Origin: Candidatus Poribacteria bacterium
GTDB lineage: Bacteria; Poribacteria; WGA-4E; UBA9662
Length of the DNA: 64,000 nt
Direction of reading: 5' to 3'
Assembly (NCBI GenBank): GCA_012963885.1
Contig: DTUY01000403.1
Span: forward strand, 29,343-93,342
In this document: positions 47,242 to 56,986 of the stretch, in pieces
How positions within the stretch are numbered: the first letter of the stretch is position 1
How the letters are laid out: each line of letters starts with the position of its first letter
Notes under the pieces: model-generated
Databases searched by the model: none
Told to the model about the DNA's origin: nothing
Seen by the model: the letters and a program-made list of their open reading frames with translations, nothing else
Translations under genes and position numbers: made by a program

Positions 47242-49149
47242 CTACCAATTTTTGAACCGATAGGTCGGAAGTCCTGTTATTAAACCAATTAATCCCCAAG
47301 TTGCCCCCATCACAAAATCGCCGAGAATTAAGCCGAGAAAGATGGGAATCGCATTTCGATGTGCCCGAATTCCCCCATACTTTAAAATCAACAATTTGAG
47401 CAGCCAACTGGTAAAAATAGGAAACCAGATAAAGGTGATAGCCCAATCCCCTTGGGTAACAGCATATCCAAGAGGATGAAACGGCCACCATAGAAATCGT
47501 TGTTTCAGCCAAAGAAGAAGCAACGCAAAAAGAAAACCGATTCCCATAAAGACGCTGGCAGGTAAGTTTGCTGGGCGTGGATTATACAACCAGCCTTGAA
47601 GACGTCTATAAGTTTCAGGGGCAAAGCCAGCGTCGCCACCGTTGTGATATCCAGCGTCAAGAACTGCATAAGAACAGATGAGTCCCCCTAACACTGAGGC
47701 CACCAACATAAAAACCCACCATCGGTGGGCATCAACTCCCGTTCGTTCGGCCAATTTGAACGTCTCCAACTGATGAGGCATGACATGAGAATTTTGACTA
47801 CGTGTTAACCACCATAGCAACGACACGGCGGTCAAACTGCTAGGAGGAATACGGCGTGTTCCTAAAACAGCAGTCATCGCCTGTCCCACGTTGCTGTAGT
47901 ACAATTCATGAACAAGGGGACCTAACTCTGCCCGCATGCGAGTGATCGCGATGGATAAAATGAAATAGAAGCTGAAGAAAGAAAGAGCAACCCAGGACGT
48001 CATACCCATCTGCATTCCAAACAGTGCCAACAGTGAGAATCCGCCAACCAACCCTAAAATAGCTATTCGGTAACTCATGGGTTCAGACAAGCGGCTACTA
48101 GCAGGAGGTACACTTTTCCATGCAGCATTAAACACATGACCAATTTGCCGCCGACTTATCCACAAAGCCAAGATGCCAATGGCCAGATACGCTCCCGTTT
48201 GTTGCCAGCGTGCGTATGGGAACCCGGGTAGACTTCTCAATCCGAAAACTGCACCAAGAATCAACTGTGCCTTCCAAAAGAAAAAGAAGAACCAAGTTGA
48301 CATTGAAAGATCGAGCGGCATCAGGAAGGCAAGTCCAATGGCACATGGATAGAACGCGATTACCATTGGACGAACCACATCCCATGGATGAGTAGAAAAC
48401 AGGCCACTGATATCGTTGATATTGTTGATCCCCGGTACAATAGGAAAAAGATAGTGAAACCCGTTCAATAACGTGATACCAGCACCAATACTGAAACCGA
48501 TCCACATCTTTCGATTATCAAGAAGACTTTTATCCTCCGTCGTCAGACCAAGTGGTAACTGGATAATGGGATAGGTTAGCTTCTCCTGCTCAATCCATTG
48601 CTTTCGAACGATAACGTTGATACATGTCATAATGGACACGATTAAGAAAACGAAAAGACTCCACATTAGCAGTGGCTGGAACCAGATCATGAAATGAGGG
48701 ACGGTATAGAGCAAGGACGGATCGCCACGATCTCCTTCAAAGAAAGCCTGGAGAATCGGTTTATTTGCAACAATCAACCATGGCGGCAAATAACGGTGAA
48801 ATAAGGCTGCCCATTCGTTTTCAGATGTGGCATACCAAAATGGTGTGCCCATTATCCGAACTAACTGTTGTCCAACACTTTCTCCCGACATGGCAGTGGT
48901 AACAGAGAGTACGGAGTAGATAACAAGCAATTCACCTTGTGCCAGTGCATGTAGCCGGAACCATCGCTTTGTAACTTGATTGAATAATGCCAGTAAAAAA
49001 ACGATGAAAATGACACTGCAGAACAGTGAAGAGGTTGTCGAATAGAAAATTTGGCCGGTGGTTTCGCTACGTACAATCCAGTATATATTAATTGGAATTA
49101 GCAACAGCCCCAGAAAAATTGATTTCCATGTGATGCTTTTTAACTTCAA
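47242..49149 (-). CDS. OPT-like polytopic membrane protein (DUF6785/DUF6784 type)
   Basis: 635 aa, strongly hydrophobic with about 14 predicted membrane segments, beginning at residues 9-26 and ending near the C-terminus. Family segments visible: RWFRLHALAQGELLVIYSVLSV, EQEKLTYPIIQLPLGL near residue 190, a long central DLSMSTWFFFFFWKAQLILGA, RMRAELGPLVHELYY near residue 405, and GDAGFAPETYRRLQGWLYNP. These occur in oligopeptide-transporter-like proteins of planctomycete- and poribacteria-type genomes, whose substrate is not established. The start is near 49149, with the adjacent upstream region empty. The gene is intact. Confidence 0.85.
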   Translation of the reverse strand: MKLKSITWKSIFLGLLLIPINIYWIVRSETTGQIFYSTTSSLFCSVIFIVFLLALFNQVTKRWFRLHALAQGELLVIYSVLSVTTAMSGESVGQQLVRIMGTPFWYATSENEWAALFHRYLPPWLIVANKPILQAFFEGDRGDPSLLYTVPHFMIWFQPLLMWSLFVFLIVSIMTCINVIVRKQWIEQEKLTYPIIQLPLGLTTEDKSLLDNRKMWIGFSIGAGITLLNGFHYLFPIVPGINNINDISGLFSTHPWDVVRPMVIAFYPCAIGLAFLMPLDLSMSTWFFFFFWKAQLILGAVFGLRSLPGFPYARWQQTGAYLAIGILALWISRRQIGHVFNAAWKSVPPASSRLSEPMSYRIAILGLVGGFSLLALFGMQMGMTSWVALSFFSFYFILSIAITRMRAELGPLVHELYYSNVGQAMTAVLGTRRIPPSSLTAVSLLWWLTRSQNSHVMPHQLETFKLAERTGVDAHRWWVFMLVASVLGGLICSYAVLDAGYHNGGDAGFAPETYRRLQGWLYNPRPANLPASVFMGIGFLFALLLLWLKQRFLWWPFHPLGYAVTQGDWAITFIWFPIFTSWLLKLLILKYGGIRAHRNAIPIFLGLILGDFVMGATWGLIGLITGLPTYRFKNW

Positions 49150-49566
49150 TTCGGCTCTCCATATAAGATATGCCCAAGGCGTGAAATTTAAGGAGGATCA
49201 AACATCTTTAATCATACCTGGATTGAACGTTGTTAGCAGATCGAGTACTGTTTTGTAGAGGATAGGTGACTCACCGGAGAATCTGCTGAGGACATATCAT
49301 GAGGTAGATCAATAAGACCCCATTGCTGGACAACAACATCATGTTCCTTTATTTGCTTAGTGTGACGGAAGATGTTAGAAAGCATCTAAAGTCTGATCGG
49401 TTATGTGGTTAAATGTTTGTATATATCATATTCTATTTGATTGTGAAACAGAAATGGGGATCTGTTGCCTATGTATTGAAGACACACGGGTTGGGAGTAT
49501 AATTTGCATAGCTGATCCACGAACTACGCGTGAATAACCAAATGCTATAAAACTCACTTACTGGCC
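49150..49566. other. Intergenic stretch without recognisable gene
   Basis: About 415 bp upstream of the transporter gene. One minus-strand frame contains VVVQQWGLIDLPHDMSS, which I cannot place. No clear promoter was found by eye. Confidence 0.45.
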
Positions 49567-49781
49567 GTGAAACCGAATTACCCAAACAAATTTGATCTGT
49601 ATCAGACCAAACGTGAGGGGCGAACTTCTCCCGGGTCAAACATATTTATCCGCGGAAAGCGGTTTCTATCAAGTGCTTGGCCATGGAAAATCCGGCCATC
49701 GAAGAGCTGTTTGCGTTGGCGAACCGAATTGGTATCTATAAAGTGCAGATGGTCATTTCTCTTACAGATCCCGAAAAGTAA
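49567..49781 (+). pseudogene. Remnant of an L,D-transpeptidase (YkuD domain)
   Basis: One frame reads PNKFDLYQTKREGRTSPGSNIFIRGK, which matches the PN-x-FD...GR-x-G-x-IFIHG opening of the YkuD active-site region. After a one-base shift near 49655 the next frame continues KAVSIKCLAMENPAIEELFALANRIG and MVISLTDPEK, then TAA at 49779-49781. This is the SVGC-x-AM-x-PAIEEL segment with the catalytic Cys. The upstream half of the enzyme is missing, so it is a fossil. The intact family crosslinks peptidoglycan or acts on it in the periplasm. Confidence 0.65.
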
Positions 49782-50041
49782 AATTGATCATTCCTGTTGA
49801 GGCACCAAACTGAGTGACAACGCTCCACTGTGACATTGAGCAAGCCCTCATTGGCATCACCAGATCATAAGTGACCATAGATTGGCTCAGCTAGCTGGCA
49901 TTACCAGAGGATCAGAATATTTACAGTGATGCGTCACAGAGGGTGACTGAACGGACACTCACAAACGTACTTCAAGAATGGTATTCTTCCGTTCTTTTGT
50001 GGGAAAAATGAGAGGGAAATATTTGCAACAACTGAGAAACC

Positions 50042-50887
50042 TTATTGATTTTTTATGGTTCCCCAGGTTGTTGTCAGGTGACCAGTGGGGTGGATTGCCA
50101 AAATCAGAGCTTGTCCTTGGGTCATGAGTATCTTAATCTCATCCTGATCCAAAGCCCTTCTCCAAAGTCGGAACTCGTCAAAGGCACCATTGTATCTATT
50201 TCGTCCATCAACTCGCTGCCCCAGGTGAATGCCAAAAACCTGTCCCTTGGTGACCAAGGCGATTTTACCTTTTTGGGAATCTTTGACAGCACCATCAATA
50301 TAAACGGTAAGAGTATCTTGTCCGTTAGAGTTTCTGACCAACGCTAGGTGATGCCACTTCCCGTCATTGTACGGAGTTTTGGTCATAATAATGATGGATT
50401 TCCCGTCATGTATCAATCCTCGTATCCTGTTGCTGCCTGGTTCAGATCGAATCCAAAATTGTGGTTTTCCACCACCGACAGCATAACCCCAGATTAGACT
50501 CCCAGCAGATGCCTTCTCTGTATATTTGAACCAAATCTCCGTCGAAAAACTTTCATCGACAACATCTATAGAATCTGACCATGGAATGCCCACATAACTT
50601 TGACCATCCAGTTCGATTCCGCTCCCGAACTTTCCGGCGACTAACTTGATGTTACCTACAAACTTCTCATCATTTTTATTTTGAGTGGCGTCTTCTGAAA
50701 TCTTTCCTTTTTCTGAATAGAATGGGAGGTAAACAGCCAAAGCGTTATCCACTTTGGTCCGATACCAATGATCGTTATGAGTTATGGATCTGCTAATAAT
50801 CAGCTCCGTGCTTTTTAAATAGATATGTAGCTTCCTGCTGTTCGGCTTGCTTTGACACTGCCTATTCGCTAGATCCAAACGAGACAA
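50042..50887 (-). CDS. LamG / concanavalin-like lectin domain protein
   Basis: 281 aa. The LamG fold is visible from NALAVYLPFYSEKGK through KLVAGKFGSGIELDGQSYVGIPWS, SFSTEIWFKYTEKAS, NDGKWHHLALVRNSNG, TVYIDGAVKDS and YNGAFDEFRLWRRAL. The C-terminus ends GHLTTTWGTIKNQ, a short tail seen in related LamG proteins. No N-terminal signal peptide is apparent, although such proteins are usually exported; the first 45 residues are of uncertain origin and the gene may be truncated at the 5' end. The domain probably binds carbohydrate or protein. No obvious operon. Confidence 0.8.
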   Translation of the reverse strand: MSRLDLANRQCQSKPNSRKLHIYLKSTELIISRSITHNDHWYRTKVDNALAVYLPFYSEKGKISEDATQNKNDEKFVGNIKLVAGKFGSGIELDGQSYVGIPWSDSIDVVDESFSTEIWFKYTEKASAGSLIWGYAVGGGKPQFWIRSEPGSNRIRGLIHDGKSIIIMTKTPYNDGKWHHLALVRNSNGQDTLTVYIDGAVKDSQKGKIALVTKGQVFGIHLGQRVDGRNRYNGAFDEFRLWRRALDQDEIKILMTQGQALILAIHPTGHLTTTWGTIKNQ

Positions 50888-51151
50888 TTACCTTCGAATT
50901 CTGCAAGAAATCCCATACCTGCAGTTGTAAAAAGGCAAATCAAATTAAAGCCCAATCATGAAATAATAAGAACATCCGATACTTCGAATTTACTGCTTGT
51001 CAAAAATACTGTCAATGATGTTTGCGGGTAACGTATATCTATGTCCCAATGTGTGATATACTGGCGAAAAACAAGAGGCCATTTTACACTTTATAATCGA
51101 AGATTTTGCAAGTTGGTACTATACATCATGAACGTATAGAAACTAAGGTGA

Positions 51152-52168
51152 ATGTTGGTGAAAGCAAAACGTTTGGTTTTTCTCGAGAAATTGCAGGTTG
51201 AGATCGAAGAGTTCAATTTGTCTGCTAACCTAGGCCCAGAAGAAGTTTTGGTCAAAAACCTGTGGGGATTGATTAGTTCAGGGACAGAACTGGCAATGTT
51301 CACAGAGACCCATGTTGGGTTTCCAGTTCCTGACTTTGGTTACGCCAAATTCCCATTTCATCCTGGATACGCAACGGTCAGCTGTGTTATGGAAGTGGGA
51401 GAAAAGATCAACGAGTTGCAAAGTGGTGATTTGATCTTTACGCGTGTAGGTCACGCATCGCATGCGATCTTGTCCGCGCCAGGCCAGTGGCACCCTGTAC
51501 CAGATGGTATCCCAATTGAACATGTGCCTTTTGCTGCTTTAGCACAGATTGCGCTATCATCTGTTCGTCTGTCGAACATCAGGTTAGGACATACTGTCGT
51601 GATCTTTGGGCAAGGGCTGGTAGGCAACCTGGCGGCACAGTTGATGCAAAGTGCTGGAGCGAGAAAAGTTATTGGAATCGATCCGATTCCTCAGCGTCTT
51701 GAAATTTCCGCCCAATGCGGAATTGATTTACAAATTAATCCTGATGAAGCAGATATTACAGAAAGCATTGATCAAGTTACCAGTGGAAAAGGTTGCCAAA
51801 TTGTTGTCGAAGCGACAGGAAGCCCGGAGGTCGCATCGCAGGCAATCCAAGTTGCCTCACAGATGGGACAGGTCATTTTATTGGGCAGTCCCCGAGGTAG
51901 TGCTGAAATTGAACTTTATTTTGGGCTTCATCGGAAGGGCATATCGCTTATCGGTGCACATGCAAGCCGCCAAGTAGATGCAGCGCAATACGGTGACGCC
52001 GATCCATGTGAGGTCATGCTGGAGTTTATCGCCGCCGAACGCTTGACAGTAAGTCCTCTTCTAACTCATAAATTGCCTGCCTCACAAGCCAACCGAGGAT
52101 ATCAAGGGTTACTGAATGCAAAATCAGATTACTTGGGTGTGTTGCTGGATCTACAAGCATGGAAGTAA
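51152..52168 (+). CDS. Zinc-type alcohol dehydrogenase-like protein (MDR family)
   Basis: 338 aa. Medium-chain dehydrogenase pattern: VLVKNLWGLISSGTEL near residue 30, FPFHPGYATVSCVMEVG, and the nucleotide-binding HTVVIFGQGLVGNLAAQLMQSAGA near residue 145, then VVEATGSPEVASQAI. The structural-zinc cysteines of classic alcohol dehydrogenases are not evident. The SSGTEL stretch and GYA motif are as in the biliverdin/threonine-dehydrogenase-like group that acts on sugars or polyols. AAGGTGA stands before the ATG at 51152. It is a lone gene 135 bp upstream of the metal-transport promoter. Confidence 0.88.
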   Translation: MLVKAKRLVFLEKLQVEIEEFNLSANLGPEEVLVKNLWGLISSGTELAMFTETHVGFPVPDFGYAKFPFHPGYATVSCVMEVGEKINELQSGDLIFTRVGHASHAILSAPGQWHPVPDGIPIEHVPFAALAQIALSSVRLSNIRLGHTVVIFGQGLVGNLAAQLMQSAGARKVIGIDPIPQRLEISAQCGIDLQINPDEADITESIDQVTSGKGCQIVVEATGSPEVASQAIQVASQMGQVILLGSPRGSAEIELYFGLHRKGISLIGAHASRQVDAAQYGDADPCEVMLEFIAAERLTVSPLLTHKLPASQANRGYQGLLNAKSDYLGVLLDLQAWK

Positions 52169-52303
52169 GATCCAATTCATGATATCCTTCTGAATTACAT
52201 CAAAGTTAAGAACACTTGCTGTCGCCTTCCCCGTATTTTTGTTATTGACCTACACCCAGTTGTACATACATACAATACTAATCTACCTTGAAGTTAAAAA
52301 AAC

Positions 52304-52358
52304 TTGACAGACATTCGAGCATAAATTAAAATTTAGGTGTGCCTAAGTTTTAATTTAT
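52304..52358 (+). promoter_or_regulatory. mntR-operon promoter overlapped by a DtxR/MntR-type operator
   Basis: A strong sigma-70 promoter: TTGACA at 52304-52309, 17 bp spacer, TAAAAT at 52327-52332. The -10 lies inside a long inverted repeat at 52321-52358: two 17 bp arms (ATAAATTAAAATTTAGG and CCTAAGTTTTAATTTAT) with one mismatch and a TGTG spacer. The core TTAGGTGTGCCTAA resembles DtxR/MntR boxes (TTAGG..CCTAA). Repressor binding here would block the -10, so the following regulator gene very likely autoregulates the operon. Confidence 0.85.
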
Positions 52359-52390
52359 AATTACTGAAAACTTAATTTTTGAAGACCAAA

Positions 52391-53068
52391 ATGAATTCAC
52401 AAGCTGTCGAAGACTATCTAAAAGCTATTTATAAGTTGCAATTTTCCCAACCCACGGTGGTTACATCTGCATTGGTGGAGCACCTCGGAGTTAATCCAGC
52501 TTCGGCTACAGGCATGATCAAAAAATTGGCGGACTCAAATCTAGTAAGTTACGAGCGATATCACGGTGTTAAATTGACACCGCCCGGCGAAAAAATCGCG
52601 CTTGAGGTCATCCGACACCATCGGTTAGTTGAACTTTATCTGGCAGAAGCTCTTAACGTTCCTTGGGATCAAGTGCACGATGAAGCGGAAAAATGGGAAC
52701 ATGTCTTGTCCGAAGATCTTGAAGATCGGATAGACGAAATCCTTGGCTACCCAACAACAGATCCACATGGTGCACCAATACCGTCTCGAGACGGAGATAT
52801 CGAGATAAGAGATACAGAATTCCTCCCCAAACTAGCGGAAGGTGACAGTGCGGTTATCGTCGAAGTCAGTGATCATGACACTGACTTACTTCGTTATCTC
52901 GGCAAATTACAACTCTATCCACAGACAATCATTCGGATCATTTCAATTGCGCCTTTCGATCAACTCATTACTGTTCGTGTTGGCTTAAGTGATGATGCTA
53001 CAAATGATTTTGTGATCGGCCAAAAAGTGGCCAGTTCCATTCTGGTATCCAAAGTGAAGGAAGACTAA
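52391..53068 (+). CDS. mntR: Metal-dependent DtxR/MntR-family transcriptional regulator
   Basis: 225 aa from the ATG at 52391; a TTG at 52379 is the alternative. The N-terminal winged helix reads AVEDYLKAIYKLQ, TSALVEHLGVNPASATGMIKKLADSNLVSYERYHGV, the metal-binding/dimer helices include RHHRLVELYLAEALNVPWDQVHDEAEKWEHVLSEDLEDRIDEIL, followed by PTTDPHGAPIPS. Residues from about 150 form a FeoA/SH3-like domain (AEGDSAVIVEVSDHDTDLLRYL). This is the full DtxR/IdeR-type layout, which binds iron or manganese. It is the first gene of an operon encoding a matching ABC transporter, and has its operator immediately upstream. Confidence 0.95.
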   Translation: MNSQAVEDYLKAIYKLQFSQPTVVTSALVEHLGVNPASATGMIKKLADSNLVSYERYHGVKLTPPGEKIALEVIRHHRLVELYLAEALNVPWDQVHDEAEKWEHVLSEDLEDRIDEILGYPTTDPHGAPIPSRDGDIEIRDTEFLPKLAEGDSAVIVEVSDHDTDLLRYLGKLQLYPQTIIRIISIAPFDQLITVRVGLSDDATNDFVIGQKVASSILVSKVKED

Positions 53069-53069
53069 C

Positions 53070-54037
53070 TTGAAGAAAATTATTGGCCTTTGGCTATTTT
53101 GGATCACTGTCTTATTTAGCTGTACAGATCAACAAAGAGTCTCTCCTCCTGTACAGAAATCGATTACCATCCTAGATGTCCAAGACCGCCCTATTCGCGT
53201 CGTAGCGACAATCGGTATGATCGCCGATTTGGTCAAGAACATCGGAGGTGAGAGGGTTGAAGTAACTAGCTTAATGGGAACGGGGGTTGATCCGCACCTC
53301 TATAAAGCCAGTGCTGGTGCCGTCAACCTCATCTCTCAAGCCGATCTTATTCTCTACAATGGTTTGCATTTGGAGGCAGGTATGAGCGGGGTTCTCGAGC
53401 GTTTATCAGATCAAAAGCCCAGTCAAGTTGTGGCAGTGACAAAAAATATCGATCGATCAAAGCTAACTGCCCCACCAGAGTTCGCAGGAGCTTACGATCC
53501 ACATGTCTGGTTTGACGTTACCTTGTGGACGAACGTGGCAGAAACTATTCGCGATACGCTGACCAAGCTGATGCCGTCTGCAGAGGAACGTTTTCAGACC
53601 CAAGCTGAAAAGTATATGCTCCAACTAAAGGACCTTGATATTTATGTGAAAGAAAAAGCAAAGCAGATAGAAACATCAAAACGAGTTCTCGTTACTGCCC
53701 ATGATGCTTTTGGTTACTTTGGTCATGCCTACGGATTTGAGGTCCGTGCCCTTCAGGGGATCAGCACAGCGACCGAGGCGGGAACTGCTGATGTTAGAAA
53801 TCTTGCACAATTTATCGCCGATCGAAAAATCCCAGCTATCTTTGTCGAGTCATCTGTACCAAGACAGAGTATAGAAGCAGTGCAAGCAGCAGTGCAAGCT
53901 CGTGGGTTTGAAGTTAAAATAGGCGGCGAACTGTTTTCTGATGCTATGGGTAACCCACATACCGAAGAAGGTACTTATATAGGTATGGTGCGCCACAACA
54001 TTGATACCATTTTTTATGGACTAACTGGGAATAATTA

Positions 54038-54038
<1 letters not shown>
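53070..54038 (+). CDS. mntA: Metal ABC transporter substrate-binding lipoprotein (cluster A-I, TroA/MntA-like)
   Basis: 322 aa, TTG start 1 bp after mntR with AAGGA upstream. A lipoprotein signal is visible: hydrophobic residues 5-17 followed by LFSC. TroA-family motifs: [29 protein letters not shown] (metal His), NGLHLEAGM (His), [10 protein letters not shown] (His), [12 protein letters not shown] and IFVESSVP, then [10 protein letters not shown] (Asp). Three His plus an acidic residue bind Mn, Zn or Fe. The protein is anchored to the membrane and delivers the metal to the permease. It overlaps the next gene by 1 bp. Confidence 0.93.
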
Positions 54039-54826
<788 letters not shown>

Positions 54827-54832
54827 AAGTCT

Positions 54833-55750
54833 TTGCCAACCGTGCAAATTTCCCTAAACCTATTTTCCGATTATACACTTCGCACTGTCGCTATCGGTAC
54901 TATGATTCTAGGTGTTGTAAGCGGCGCTTTAGGAAGTTATGCGGTCTTGCGGAAACAAAGTCTAGTTGGAGATGCCATCTCTCACGCTGCCCTGCCAGGC
55001 ATATGTCTGGCCTTTTTAATTACTGACAGTAAAGCTCCCTTGGTTATGATAGTTGGAGCCTCATTGTCAGGGTGGCTTGGAATCCTTGTGGTGACAGCAA
55101 TTGTTCGCAACACACGAGTTAAAGAAGACGCAGCGCTCGGAATTATTCTAGCCGTCTTTTTCGGAGTCGGCATTGTCTTACTAACACTGATTCAAAAAAT
55201 GCCGAATGCCAATCAGGCAGGCCTAGATAAATTCCTATTCGGACAAGCAGCAGCTTTGTTAGAGCGGGACATCAAAACGATGGGAGTAATTGGTGTGATA
55301 GTCATCAGCCTGACGCTCCTTTTCTGGAAAGAGTTTAAACTGCTCTGTTTCGATCCTGCCTTCGGTGCAAGCCTAGGTTTTCCAATGAAGATACTTGACA
55401 TTCTTCTCATGACATTGATTGTCATGGCAATTGTAATTGGTCTTCAAGCAGTCGGCGTTGTGCTGATGAGTGCCATGGTGGTTGCTCCCGCTTCCGCTGC
55501 TCGCCAGTGGACCAATCGTCTGGCTGTTATGGTATGTCTGGCCGCCTTTTTCGGAGCGATATCTGGCGTCACCGGTGCGGTGATCAGTAGTACTGCAGTC
55601 AGAATTCCTACTGGTCCGATGATTGTGATATGTGCGAGCGGCATTTTCCTCTTTTCATTAGCTTTTGCACCCAATCGCGGGCTGATATGGCAATCGCCAC
55701 TAAAGAAAGTGAAACTCGACTTGGAAACCACCGAAGTGGATTTAGAATAG
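54833..55750 (+). CDS. mntC: Metal ABC transporter permease
   Basis: 305 aa from a TTG at 54833 (a GTG at 54842 is possible). Nine hydrophobic segments in the TroC/MntC pattern: SYAVLRKQSLVGDAISHAALPGICLAF near residue 33 (LxGDAISHAALPG motif), LGIILAVFFGVGIVLLTLI, and AVGVVLMSAMVVAPASAARQW near residue 205. These are the permease fingerprint of cluster-9 ABC importers of Mn, Zn or Fe. It forms a tandem with the next permease, 2 bp after its stop; the pair probably forms a heterodimer. Confidence 0.95.
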   Translation: MPTVQISLNLFSDYTLRTVAIGTMILGVVSGALGSYAVLRKQSLVGDAISHAALPGICLAFLITDSKAPLVMIVGASLSGWLGILVVTAIVRNTRVKEDAALGIILAVFFGVGIVLLTLIQKMPNANQAGLDKFLFGQAAALLERDIKTMGVIGVIVISLTLLFWKEFKLLCFDPAFGASLGFPMKILDILLMTLIVMAIVIGLQAVGVVLMSAMVVAPASAARQWTNRLAVMVCLAAFFGAISGVTGAVISSTAVRIPTGPMIVICASGIFLFSLAFAPNRGLIWQSPLKKVKLDLETTEVDLE

Positions 55751-55752
55751 AA

Positions 55753-56856
55753 ATGTCGCCACAGATCGAAATTCTATTGGTAGCTGTTGTCGTTTCTGTC
55801 TCTTGCGCCTTGCCGGGAGTGTTTCTAATCTTGCGTCAGATGGCCTTGATGAGTGATGCCATCAGCCATTCAGTGCTGCTTGGCATTGTGGTGGGCTTTC
55901 TTATCATCGGTCAGGTCGACTCTCCGGTGCTCCTTATCTTTGCTGCAGCAGCCGGTGTTGCCACTGTTAGTTTGGTGGAACTACTGCATCGAACACAGTT
56001 GGTGAAAGAGGACGCAGCCATCGGCATTGTCTTCCCCGCATTGTTTAGTATCGGTGTCATCCTGGTAACGAAATACGCCAGTAACGTCCATTTAGATCAA
56101 GATGTTGTCTTGTTGGGTGAAATTGCGTTGGCTCCGTTTGATAGGGTTACAATATTTGGATTAAGTCTTCCTCGTGGGCTGGTAGCCATGGGACTAATTC
56201 TAGTGGTTAACCTGCTGTGCATCGCTGTCTTCTATAAAGAACTCAAGATCTCAACCTTTGACGTAGGTTTAGCTACAGCTTTGGGCTTTTCACCTGCCTT
56301 TATCCACTATGGCCTCATGTCTCTGGTTTCAATTACCGCTGTCGGTGCGTTCCACGCGGTTGGTGCCGTGTTGGTCGTCGCTTTGATGATCGTTCCTCCC
56401 TCCACTGCTTATTTACTGACGGATCGACTGTCAGTTATGTTAGTAATAAGTAGTTTGGTTGGGACTATCAGTGCTATTATGGGTTATGTTGTGGCTATTA
56501 AGATGGATGCATCGGTGGCTGGAGCGATGGCTAGCATGACAGGAATTTGTTTTCTTTTGGCGTTTCTAATGGCACCACAGCGTGGTATCTTAGCCATCGT
56601 TTACAGAAGGCTTCGGCAAAAATGGGAATTTGCTCAGACGATGCTATTGATCCATCTGATAAACCACGAAGACAGAGAAGACGAAGTTGAAGAGTGTAGC
56701 CTCGACCGAATCAACCATCACCTTTGTTGGGATCAGGCTTTTGCGCAAAACGTTGTCTGGCATGCGGAGAAACAAGGATCTATACAGATTCAAGACCAGA
56801 TTCTACGACTGACAAATCGAGGGCGCAAAATCGCTAATCAAGCTTTTACCAGATAA
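55753..56856 (+). CDS. mntD: Metal ABC transporter permease with C-terminal winged-helix extension
   Basis: 367 aa from the ATG at 55753 (the frame is open further upstream but overlaps mntC). The membrane part mirrors mntC: MALMSDAISHSVLLGIVVGFL, EDAAIGIVFPALFSIGVILVTK, and AVGAVLVVALMIVPPSTAYLL near residue 210. After residue about 285 comes a cytosolic tail: FAQTMLLIHLINHEDREDEV, then LDRINHHLCWDQAFAQNVVWHAEKQG and LRLTNRGRKIANQAF. This looks like a winged-helix of the DtxR type, as found in some permeases of this family. It could bind metal or DNA, or sense the intracellular pool. The last gene of the operon. Confidence 0.93.
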   Translation: MSPQIEILLVAVVVSVSCALPGVFLILRQMALMSDAISHSVLLGIVVGFLIIGQVDSPVLLIFAAAAGVATVSLVELLHRTQLVKEDAAIGIVFPALFSIGVILVTKYASNVHLDQDVVLLGEIALAPFDRVTIFGLSLPRGLVAMGLILVVNLLCIAVFYKELKISTFDVGLATALGFSPAFIHYGLMSLVSITAVGAFHAVGAVLVVALMIVPPSTAYLLTDRLSVMLVISSLVGTISAIMGYVVAIKMDASVAGAMASMTGICFLLAFLMAPQRGILAIVYRRLRQKWEFAQTMLLIHLINHEDREDEVEECSLDRINHHLCWDQAFAQNVVWHAEKQGSIQIQDQILRLTNRGRKIANQAFTR

Positions 56857-56986
56857 CAATAATCGTGATCCATCAGAAACCTGGTATAAGGACAAATAGG
56901 AAACATCAATCTAAGTTCATATCAAAACTTCCTGCCACTGCTAGGTATAGACGAGGCTGAACGTGTCAGAAAATGGAGAATTAAGA

